Notes under the pieces: generated by a model
Database searches by the model: none
The model's input: the letters and a program-made list of their open reading frames with translations, nothing else
What the model was told of the DNA's origin: nothing
Source of the DNA: Pseudomonadota bacterium
Lineage (GTDB): Bacteria; Pseudomonadota; Gammaproteobacteria; Arenicellales; Arenicellaceae
DNA: 5,952 bases
Assembly: GCA_018660405.1 (NCBI GenBank)
Contig: JABJKL010000131.1
Span: forward strand, 1-5,952
Direction: 5' to 3'
Position numbers and translations under genes: made by a program
Shown here: positions 1 to 5,730 of the stretch, piece after piece
How the letters are laid out: each line of letters begins with the position of its first letter
Numbering within the stretch: the stretch's first letter is position 1

Positions 1-1424
1 ATCGCTTCGCTGATTGGCCAGTTAATGTTGAATTACTCTCGCGCTTTAGAACCAAAAGCCAAACTCAGGCAGCTCTAAACGGCATTGCAGTTGGCACGGT
101 GGATATCGCCATAGGGACGCATCGACTATTACAAAAGGATATCCGCTTTAAGCGACTCGGGTTGCTCATCATTGATGAAGAGCATCGCTTTGGGGTTCGG
201 CAAAAAGAGCGGCTCAAACAGTTACGCAGCGAAGTGGATATTTTAACGCTAACCGCCACCCCGATCCCAAGAACGCTGAATTTCGCTCTATCTGGATTAC
301 GCGACATTTCGATCATTGCCACACCACCACGCGCCCGACTCGCCATCAAAACCTTTGTGCGTGAATGGAATGATGGCCTGATCAAAGAAGCCTGCGTTCG
401 AGAAATTCGCCGCGGTGGGCAGGTCTACTTTTTGCATAACGAAGTACAAACAATCGAAAAAATAGAAGCCGAACTCAATGCGCTGCTGCCCGATGCCCGC
501 ATTCGCCACGCGCATGGACAAATGAGAGAGCGTGAGTTGGAGGGCATCATGCGAGACTTCTATCATCAGCGCTTTAATATCTTGCTCTGCACGACAATTA
601 TCGAAAGCGGCATCGACGTTCCATCAGCCAATACCATTATCATTAACCGGGCAGACAAATTCGGTTTGGCACAACTTCACCAGCTGCGCGGCCGAGTGGG
701 TAGATCACACCATCAGGCGTTTGCCTACATGCTGGCACCACCGTTAAAGCAGCTCACTTCAGATGCAAAAAAACGCCTGACAGCTATCGAGGCCCTGGAT
801 GAGCTGGGTGCCGGTTTTGCCCTAGCGTCACAAGATCTGGAAATTCGGGGTGCGGGAGAATTACTCGGCGAATCACAAAGCGGTATGATCGATGAGGTCG
901 GTTTTAGCATGTACAGGGAATTTCTGGAACACGCCATTAGCAGCCTGCATAAACATCAGGATCATGCATACCAACCGGCAGACAAAGAGGCTTTTGAAAT
1001 AAATCTGCAAGTTGCTGCACGATTCCCCGATGACTATATATCAGATGTGCATGTCCGATTAATAATGTATAAGCGATTATCCTCAGCAACTGACCACGAA
1101 CAAATTCAGAATATTGCTGCCGAAACAGTTGATCGTTTCGGGCTATTGCCAGAGCCTGGCAAGGCACTATTCACCATTAGCGAACTAAAACTGCATGCCC
1201 GGCGATTGGATCTTAAGCGAATAGAGGCGGGGCCCAGCGGTGCGGTGTTTGAGTTTTTGGAAAATCCAAACATTAATCTGGATCGATTGATTGAACTCAT
1301 CGCAAACAACCCCGCACAATACGGCATGAAGAACTCAAGTACATTTCGGGTACGGCGCGAACTACATGAGCCTCAAGACAAATTCGATCTGCTGACGGAA
1401 ATCTTCAACATACTTTCTGGCTAA
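1..1424 (+). CDS. mfd: Transcription-repair coupling factor Mfd, C-terminal part (5' end outside the window)
   Basis: Mfd is a cytoplasmic ATP-dependent DNA translocase. It pushes stalled RNA polymerase off DNA lesions and recruits UvrA. The reading frame is open from the first complete codon (base 3), giving about 473 residues. The family is usually about 1150 residues, so roughly the N-terminal 60% (UvrB-like and polymerase-interaction domains) lies to the left. Visible superfamily 2 helicase motifs are IGTH (about 111-122), the Walker B box DEEH (174-185), TATPIPR (252-272), the motif V region IIESGIDVPSA, and motif VI QLRGRVGRS (681-707). The TRG (translocation in RecG) segment follows, ending DLEIRGAGELLG (to about 869). 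The last ~145 residues match the Mfd C-terminal D7 domain. The fragment shows no internal stop or frameshift. A GTG at 99 is an internal valine, not a start. RecG shares the helicase motifs, but the D7 tail and the RFADWP-type segment favour Mfd. Confidence 0.97.
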   Translation, partial: RFADWPVNVELLSRFRTKSQTQAALNGIAVGTVDIAIGTHRLLQKDIRFKRLGLLIIDEEHRFGVRQKERLKQLRSEVDILTLTATPIPRTLNFALSGLRDISIIATPPRARLAIKTFVREWNDGLIKEACVREIRRGGQVYFLHNEVQTIEKIEAELNALLPDARIRHAHGQMRERELEGIMRDFYHQRFNILLCTTIIESGIDVPSANTIIINRADKFGLAQLHQLRGRVGRSHHQAFAYMLAPPLKQLTSDAKKRLTAIEALDELGAGFALASQDLEIRGAGELLGESQSGMIDEVGFSMYREFLEHAISSLHKHQDHAYQPADKEAFEINLQVAARFPDDYISDVHVRLIMYKRLSSATDHEQIQNIAAETVDRFGLLPEPGKALFTISELKLHARRLDLKRIEAGPSGAVFEFLENPNINLDRLIELIANNPAQYGMKNSSTFRVRRELHEPQDKFDLLTEIFNILSG

Positions 1425-1470
1425 ACCTGGGGAGCCCCCTAAACTTTTGATTCTCATCTTTTGATGGCTC

Positions 1471-2220
1471 ATGATGAATAACAAACAGCTACGCCACCTC
1501 GGCGACATTCCAATCATCGTTATACGTAGCAAACGACGGCGCAGTATTGGCATCCAGTTGGTTGCGAACACTTTCACGTTGAGAGTACCCCACCGTGCAA
1601 GCGATAAAAATATTCAGCGATCGCTTGAACGATTTACTCCATGGATTAGGCAAAAGCAAGCAGCTCTTGCCTCCAGACCACTGGCCCCGGTTTACAATTT
1701 TCGATATGGCGAACACTACCCATGGCTTGATACAAAAATTACACTTGGCAAAGCCAGCAATCGGGCTGAACCAAGACTCGCAGGAAATCAACTGCTTGTT
1801 CACTTACCCACATCAGTGCTCGAATCAACGGCGTATATTAAAAAGCGTATCGTGCACTTTTACAAAAGTGCCGGGCTACAGCACTTCTCTGAGCGAGTTG
1901 ATTATTTTGCCGAACGGGTTGGCAAACGGCCGACAGAAATTAAGGTCTATAGCTACAAACGGCGCTGGGGAAGTTGCTCAAACAAGGGCGTAATTACTTT
2001 CAACTGGCAAATATTGCTCGCACCTGCCGCGGTCGCTGATTACGTGATCGTGCATGAACTCGCTCATCTCATACACTTTGACCACTCCAAACCTTATTGG
2101 CAAGTGGTTGAACGTGTTATGCCTGACTATCGAACGCATCGAAAGTGGATAAAGGACAATGGCCACCTGTTAACGTTGGACGCTGATAACGGCCAGCGAA
2201 ACCCTGGCGTCCTAAACTAG
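1471..2220 (+). CDS. YgjP/DUF45 family zinc metallopeptidase-like protein (M48-like)
   Basis: This is a 249-residue protein of the YgjP-like (DUF45/WLM-related) putative metal-dependent hydrolase family. It has no signal peptide or membrane segment, so it is probably cytoplasmic. The zinc site is clear: HELAH at residues 195-199 (bases 2053-2067) supplies two histidines and the glutamate, and H205 in the following HFDHSKPYW is the likely third ligand. The family signature RRWGSCS (164-170) precedes it. The N-terminal half carries the RSKRRRSIGIQL strand typical of the family. An in-frame stop at 1462-1464 limits the start to the ATG-ATG pair at 1471/1474. No good Shine-Dalgarno sequence precedes either codon, so the exact start is uncertain. 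The gene begins 46 bp after mfd on the same strand with no obvious terminator between, so it may be read through from mfd. The physiological substrate is not established; the family assignment is firm and the function is not. Confidence 0.9.
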   Translation: MMNNKQLRHLGDIPIIVIRSKRRRSIGIQLVANTFTLRVPHRASDKNIQRSLERFTPWIRQKQAALASRPLAPVYNFRYGEHYPWLDTKITLGKASNRAEPRLAGNQLLVHLPTSVLESTAYIKKRIVHFYKSAGLQHFSERVDYFAERVGKRPTEIKVYSYKRRWGSCSNKGVITFNWQILLAPAAVADYVIVHELAHLIHFDHSKPYWQVVERVMPDYRTHRKWIKDNGHLLTLDADNGQRNPGVLN

Positions 2221-2802
2221 TTAAACAACAGGCTGATCATCCGCAACCGTTAACTCCTCTTCAAAACCAAATAAACTCATATCCTGCATTCGCATGGGAT
2301 ACAAAATGCCATCAAGGTGATCACATTCGTGCTGCACGACCACTGCGTGAAAACCGCGCACTTCACGTTCAATTTGAGCACCGAATTGATCCACACCACG
2401 GTACACAATATGATCCGGCCGCTCAACGTAACCTCGCATGCCCGGAACGCTCAAACAACCTTCCCACATGCCCTGGGTAGAATTTCCCAACACATTGATT
2501 TCAGGATTTATCAACACGGTTTCCGGCACGCTTTCAGCATCCGGGTAACGGCTATTTTCCTGAGCTTCTTCCTGAACCTGTTCCTCAACTTTTTCTTTAA
2601 CTTTTCCCTTAACCCCAAAAATAACCACACGCTGGAGCACGCCGATCTGCGGGGCAGCCAGACCCGCACCATTTTCGGCAACCATCGTATCGAATAGGTC
2701 AGACACCAAATCATGCAATTCAGGCGTATCGAAGCGCATCACCTGTATTGCTTTTTCAAGCAATATCGGATTCCCCATTCGAAGGACTTCCCTTACCGCC
2801 AT
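2221..2802 (-). CDS. def: Peptide deformylase, Def2-like, with a charged repeat insertion
   Basis: Peptide deformylase removes the formyl group from the initiator methionine of nascent proteins, using Fe2+ or Zn2+. All three family motifs are intact in the 193 residues: GAGLAAPQ (45-52), EGCLS (114-118, metal ligand C116) and HECDH (158-162, ligands H158 and H162, catalytic E159). The stretch RYPDAESVPETVLINPE and the context WEGCLSVPG resemble the second deformylase of pseudomonads and relatives rather than the E. coli Def partnered with fmt. No fmt lies beside it, so a main def may exist elsewhere in the genome. Between motifs 1 and 2 (residues 64-83) there is a Lys/Glu/Gln-rich insertion built of tetrapeptide repeats, listed separately. 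The ATG at 2802 is preceded by AGAGG (2811-2815) at 8-nt spacing, which supports this start. Its stop abuts the ygjP stop from the opposite strand. It is probably a monocistronic gene with its own promoter in the 85-bp gap. Confidence 0.96.
   Translation of the reverse strand: MAVREVLRMGNPILLEKAIQVMRFDTPELHDLVSDLFDTMVAENGAGLAAPQIGVLQRVVIFGVKGKVKEKVEEQVQEEAQENSRYPDAESVPETVLINPEINVLGNSTQGMWEGCLSVPGMRGYVERPDHIVYRGVDQFGAQIEREVRGFHAVVVQHECDHLDGILYPMRMQDMSLFGFEEELTVADDQPVV
2554..2613 (-). repeat. In-frame 12-bp degenerate tandem repeat inside def
   Basis: There are five consecutive 12-bp units on the coding strand: GTTAAGGGAAAA, GTTAAAGAAAAA, GTTGAGGAACAG, GTTCAGGAAGAA and GCTCAGGAAAAT. They encode VKGK, VKEK, VEEQ, VQEE and AQEN (residues 64-83), with a valine or alanine every fourth residue and charged or polar residues between. 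The period and the shared V-x-x-x pattern are visible directly. The segment sits between deformylase motifs 1 and 2, where homologues I recall have a shorter loop, so an origin by tandem expansion is an inference. Confidence 0.8.
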
Positions 2803-2810
2803 ATATCTAA

Positions 2811-2815
2811 CCTCT
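2811..2815 (-). promoter_or_regulatory. Shine-Dalgarno sequence of def
   Basis: On the minus strand AGAGG lies 8 nt before the ATG at 2802-2800. It fixes the start of the deformylase just upstream of the conserved MAVREVLRMG N-terminus. Confidence 0.7.
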
Positions 2816-2825
2816 TGACTATAAA

Positions 2826-2855
2826 TTTATAAAGCGCTCCGATTAAACCTGATAA
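2826..2855 (-). promoter_or_regulatory. Candidate sigma70 promoter for def
   Basis: On the minus strand a TTATCA box (2850-2855, four of six matches to TTGACA) is followed after 18 nt by TATAAA (2826-2831, five of six matches to TATAAT). Transcription would begin near 2819, leaving a leader of about 16 nt that just includes the AGAGG ribosome site. The spacing suits def, but the region is AT-rich and chance matches are likely. Confidence 0.4.
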
Positions 2856-2887
2856 CATTTGCTTAACGCAATTACAATTATTCAATA

Positions 2888-3847
2888 ATGATAATCAGGT
2901 CTTGCACTGAAAAATGGATCTTCGCACTGATGGCTATTTGCTGCCTGCAGTCGCCAGGCTTTGCGCAAAACAACGCCCCTCTGTCGGCAAATAACAATGC
3001 TCAACCCGGCACGGACAATCAAGTCATCCCGACGCCAGAACCACACAGAGGTTATTTGATTGAGCTGATCGTATTTAAAAATAACCAATACGATGAATTA
3101 GCGAACACCGACAATAACGATTATAGCCTGCCGAATGCCCGACCCACTAACCGTACCATCATCTACCCCGCAGCAAGTGATGAATTACATACACAGCTGG
3201 AAGCTTTGGAGCTAAACCTGCTTTACGAGCCCATTGCCTACACCGCCTGGCGGCAAATATCTAAACCCCGCAGCGGCAGCCCACGATTTCAGTTAAACGA
3301 AATTGCCCCTGGGCTAACAGGCACCCTCATGATTTATGACAATGTTATCCTGTTGGCAGAGTTGGATCTGGAATACAACCCAGCATTAGGAACCGCAGCT
3401 ACGCGAACGAACATTCTCGATATACCGGCACCAGACACCCCAACATCGATCCGCGGCTCTCTTACCGATGAAAGCTCGATATTTGATGAAACTTATGCAA
3501 TCGAAGAAACCTTCCCTGTCGACGAAACCTTAACACTCGAACACGTCCCATATACGGGCGAATACTATCCGCAGCCGTATAGCTCCACAGAAGGTTATAT
3601 ATTTCGGCGTGTTAATCATGATAGCGCTCGCCACACAATCAATGAAAAACGTCGGATTAAATTTGAGGAAACGCACTATTTTGATCATCCAGCGTTCGGC
3701 GTCCTGTTGCGTGCCATTCGCACAGAAATACCGGTAAACGAATATAATCTATCGGATATTGAGTCGCGCGGTATTCCTGCATTTTCCACTACAGAATCGG
3801 TGCCAATTAATCTGCCAGTTCCAAACAGCTTCATACAATCGAACTAA
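2888..3847 (+). CDS. csiV: CsiV-family periplasmic peptidoglycan-binding protein
   Basis: In Vibrio cholerae CsiV is a periplasmic peptidoglycan-binding protein needed for PBP1A activity through LpoA. This 319-residue protein shows the family landmarks: a signal peptide (hydrophobic core about residues 10-20, likely cleavage after GFA26), an N-terminal strand RGYLIELIVFKN (54-65), an LLYEPIAYTAWRQ block (111-123), a LAELDLEYN strand (156-164), and the C-terminal signature NEKRRIKFEETHYFDHPAFGV (252-272), split here at E260. No lipobox follows the leader, so it is probably soluble in the periplasm. Residues 165-240 form a low-complexity acidic linker containing a hexapeptide repeat. A tail of about 36 residues follows the last conserved block. 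The ATG at 2888 has no recognisable Shine-Dalgarno sequence. It is kept because an in-frame stop (2864-2866) limits upstream starts and the next ATG (2930) would destroy the leader. The family call rests on recognition of motifs, not on a search. Confidence 0.83.
   Translation: MIIRSCTEKWIFALMAICCLQSPGFAQNNAPLSANNNAQPGTDNQVIPTPEPHRGYLIELIVFKNNQYDELANTDNNDYSLPNARPTNRTIIYPAASDELHTQLEALELNLLYEPIAYTAWRQISKPRSGSPRFQLNEIAPGLTGTLMIYDNVILLAELDLEYNPALGTAATRTNILDIPAPDTPTSIRGSLTDESSIFDETYAIEETFPVDETLTLEHVPYTGEYYPQPYSSTEGYIFRRVNHDSARHTINEKRRIKFEETHYFDHPAFGVLLRAIRTEIPVNEYNLSDIESRGIPAFSTTESVPINLPVPNSFIQSN
3467..3538 (+). repeat. In-frame 18-bp degenerate tandem repeat inside csiV
   Basis: Four consecutive 18-bp units encode DESSIF, DETYAI, EETFPV and DETLTL (residues 194-217). 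Each begins GAT/GAC/GAA-GAA followed by a Ser or Thr codon and ends in hydrophobic residues. A decayed fifth unit, EHVPYT, runs to base 3556. The period is visible in both DNA and protein. The array lies in the acidic linker between the conserved CsiV blocks. Confidence 0.7.
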
Positions 3848-3991
3848 GAGAAGAGACCTTTACACGAGCAGGGATTTTATTTTCTGACAAGACAAAAACG
3901 CACGGAATGAGGGAGTTTATATTGCATAAATGACCGATTGAGTACGTTTTTAACGCCGTCAGAGGATAAAATAACAATCGTGCAAAGGTAT
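3848..3991. other. Intergenic region between convergent csiV and SDR genes
   Basis: This stretch of 144 bp separates the csiV stop from the stop of the minus-strand SDR gene. I see no open frame with a ribosome site and no convincing intrinsic terminator in either direction. The only symmetry is a 7-bp inverted pair, AAAAACG (3894-3900) and CGTTTTT (3945-3951), 44 nt apart, plus a 4-bp CGTT/AACG mini-hairpin at 3945-3955. Both are too weak to call. Confidence 0.5.
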
Positions 3992-4858
3992 CTAAACCAG
4001 TAAGTCTGGCAGATCGTGTACCGGCTTCTGCAAAAAACGGCTTGGCGTATAACCAAAATCAGCTATTGCAGGGGCATTATCATAGGCCAAATTCGAGTTC
4101 ATTCGGTTCGCCATTTCAGCAGTATAGGCAAAACGACCTGTGACAGCAGCTAATCGTAAAATGAAACGATAAACTGGCAGCGGAAAGCCAATAATTCTCG
4201 TTGGCTTGTTAAGCGCCGTAAAGATGCGTTTCAGCATATCCCGATAACTCAGTGCCTCACTACCGGCAAGGGTATAAACACAACCAGGTGTTGTAGGCAG
4301 GTAGAGCACTTTAATGACCGCATCAACCAAATCGATCGATCGAACAGGCTGGCGAAGTCCGTCGGCCTTACCTGCGACTACCGCAAAACCCCATCGATCT
4401 ATGAAACGGGCCAATCGAGAGATGTTTTGATCCAGGCCTAAACCGTAAATCATGCTTGGGCGAAAAATGGTCAACCCAATCCCTAGCCGATTACATTCGG
4501 CCTCAGTTTTCTGCTCTCCCTGACGTAACAAGTTTACCAACATTTTCTCCGAAGGATTTTGAGTATTTTGCTTGGATAAAATACTACTGGAACTAAATGC
4601 AATGAGCCGTTTTAGCCCAAAATCCGCCAACGACTGAAGATGATCAGGCAACAGCCATATCGGAGCACAATGAACCATTGCATCAATCGGCCCAATAACC
4701 GGAAGACTTTCGTTTGCCATATCCCATTTCAATTTGTTCTCAGAGCTCGCGTCACTTCGGCTTACTCGAATAACACGGTGACCTATGCGTTCGAGTGCGC
4801 CACACAAAGGCTGTCCCACAACCCCCCGGGCCCCGGCGATCAGGGTCGTCTTGCTCAA
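3992..4858 (-). CDS. Atypical short-chain dehydrogenase/reductase-like (NAD-dependent epimerase/dehydratase superfamily)
   Basis: With the preferred TTG start (4858-4856) this is a 288-residue Rossmann-fold protein. The glycine motif GARGVVG (residues 9-15) follows the first beta strand TTLIAG. A serine run FSSSS (88-92) sits at the usual catalytic-Ser strand, and RPSMIYG (133-139) and PVRSIDLVDAV (171-181) match extended SDRs that act on nucleotide sugars or related substrates. The YxxxK catalytic pair is not intact: the lysine aligns with K117, but four residues before it is Q113, not Tyr. The protein may therefore be a reductase with a shifted tyrosine or a non-catalytic NAD(P)-binding protein. 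The TTG start is chosen because AGGAAAG (4863-4869) lies at proper spacing and the protein then begins MSKTTLIAG. The frame stays open to another TTG at 4915, but that extension lies inside the upstream glycosyltransferase. It is the last gene of the minus-strand cassette. The substrate is unknown. Confidence 0.85.
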   Translation of the reverse strand: MSKTTLIAGARGVVGQPLCGALERIGHRVIRVSRSDASSENKLKWDMANESLPVIGPIDAMVHCAPIWLLPDHLQSLADFGLKRLIAFSSSSILSKQNTQNPSEKMLVNLLRQGEQKTEAECNRLGIGLTIFRPSMIYGLGLDQNISRLARFIDRWGFAVVAGKADGLRQPVRSIDLVDAVIKVLYLPTTPGCVYTLAGSEALSYRDMLKRIFTALNKPTRIIGFPLPVYRFILRLAAVTGRFAYTAEMANRMNSNLAYDNAPAIADFGYTPSRFLQKPVHDLPDLLV

Positions 4859-5730
4859 CGGACTTTCCTGATTAACGCCAATAAAGCCCGTGGCAGATAA
4901 AGTAGATAAATGCAAAACCTGATCACAGCTCTAAAAACAGGATTGTACTTTTTACCCTCAAACTTACAGAAAAACCGGTCCATTCCCCGATGCATATACC
5001 ACAGGACACGTGCCGGTCTGACGCTACTGCTGACACCTTTTGCATGCACCAACCTTGCCGTGCCGACCCATGCAACTTTGTAGCCAGATAGCCAAAAGCG
5101 CTTGCACCAATCGAGATCTTCACAATGCATAAAATAGCCTTCGTCCAGCACCCCTACTTCTTCAATCGCCGCCGCCCTGGCAACCATGAAGGCACCTGAA
5201 ATAGCATCCACATACTCTATTCCATAATCACCCGGATGGCGCTTATTTGGCTCTTTGCCTCGATCAAAATCGCGACGCGAAAGACGGCCCAGACCTAACA
5301 ATCTCAGTAGCGCCTGGATTGGCGTGGGGAAGTCTCGCTTGGAGGTTTTCTGATCACTACCATCGGCATTTAAAATTCGCGCACCGGCAAGCCCAATGGA
5401 TTGATCCGCGAGCATGACATCTCTGATTGATGGCCAAGCGGAGGGCTCCAGCTCGCAATCAGGGTTCATGAGCACGACACAATCGGTATCCAGGTTTACT
5501 AAAACCTGATTATTCGCTGCTGCAAATCCAACATTGTCGGCATTTTGAATAATCTTAAGTCGCGCATCCTTAATAAGGTCGCGCAGACCCTGCACGCTGC
5601 CATCATAAGATGCATTATCGATGACGGTCACGGGCCCAGGAATACAGTTAAGTGCCGAGCTAACGGCCCGTGGCAACCACGCTCCGGCATTGTAATTGAC
5701 GATAACTGTTTGAACCGAAAGGTTCTGCAT
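4855..5730 (-). CDS. Family 2 glycosyltransferase (WbbL/rhamnosyltransferase-like)
   Basis: This 291-residue GT-A fold glycosyltransferase probably transfers a nucleotide-activated sugar onto a growing surface polysaccharide at the cytoplasmic face of the inner membrane. Visible GT2 landmarks are VNYNAG (11-16), DNASYDGS (38-45), NVGFAAANN (66-74), NPDCELEP (89-96, the NPD variant of the metal/donor site), SGAFMVARAAAIEEVG (178-193), DEGYFMHCEDLDWCKR (196-211) with the acceptor-side acidic ED pair, and HAKGVSSS (229-236). The C-terminal segment FRAVIRFCIYLLYLPRALLALI (266-287), hydrophobic with basic flanks and split here only by naming, is a likely membrane anchor. The ATG at 5730 follows AAAGGA at good spacing and directly abuts the TAA stop of the preceding gene. 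Its own TGA overlaps the SDR start. Donor and acceptor sugars cannot be read from the sequence. Confidence 0.93.
   Translation of the reverse strand: MQNLSVQTVIVNYNAGAWLPRAVSSALNCIPGPVTVIDNASYDGSVQGLRDLIKDARLKIIQNADNVGFAAANNQVLVNLDTDCVVLMNPDCELEPSAWPSIRDVMLADQSIGLAGARILNADGSDQKTSKRDFPTPIQALLRLLGLGRLSRRDFDRGKEPNKRHPGDYGIEYVDAISGAFMVARAAAIEEVGVLDEGYFMHCEDLDWCKRFWLSGYKVAWVGTARLVHAKGVSSSVRPARVLWYMHRGMDRFFCKFEGKKYNPVFRAVIRFCIYLLYLPRALLALIRKVR
4863..4869 (-). promoter_or_regulatory. Ribosome site deciding the TTG start of the SDR gene
   Basis: On the minus strand AGGAAAG lies within the end of the upstream glycosyltransferase gene, with AGGA 7 nt before the TTG at 4858-4856. The TTG overlaps the upstream TGA stop as TTGA, the usual arrangement for translational coupling. 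No ATG or GTG start is available in frame nearby. Confidence 0.65.

Noticed and set aside
99..101. GTG that could be read as the start of the mfd frame
   Set aside because: The frame is open to the window edge and the upstream residues (RFADWPVNVELLSRF) match Mfd, so this is an internal valine.
1427..1440. GGGG-AG-CCCC symmetry just after mfd, as a possible terminator
   Set aside because: A 2-nt loop is not feasible, the realistic stem is only about 3 bp, and no T-run follows.
1595..1993. A 132-codon open frame overlapping the ygjP gene in another frame
   Set aside because: It lies wholly inside a gene with clear metallopeptidase motifs, has no ribosome site and resembles no family.
2317..2697. 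A 126-codon plus-strand open frame opposite def, rich in Phe/Leu/Asn
   Set aside because: It is the antisense of the deformylase. Its Phe/Leu-rich stretch is just the complement of the Lys/Glu-rich repeat.
3894..3951. Inverted pair AAAAACG / CGTTTTT between csiV and the SDR gene
   Set aside because: The arms are 7 bp, AT-rich and 44 nt apart. There is no compact GC-rich stem followed by a T-run, so this is not a terminator.
4325..4340. ATCGATCGATCG run in the SDR gene
   Set aside because: It is a short repeat coding for the conserved RSIDLVD segment, with no wider array.
4873..4888. ATGFIG-like residues encoded upstream of the SDR start, resembling an SDR glycine motif
   Set aside because: They lie before the true Rossmann strand, inside the glycosyltransferase gene. 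The real motif GARGVVG follows downstream, so the resemblance is chance.
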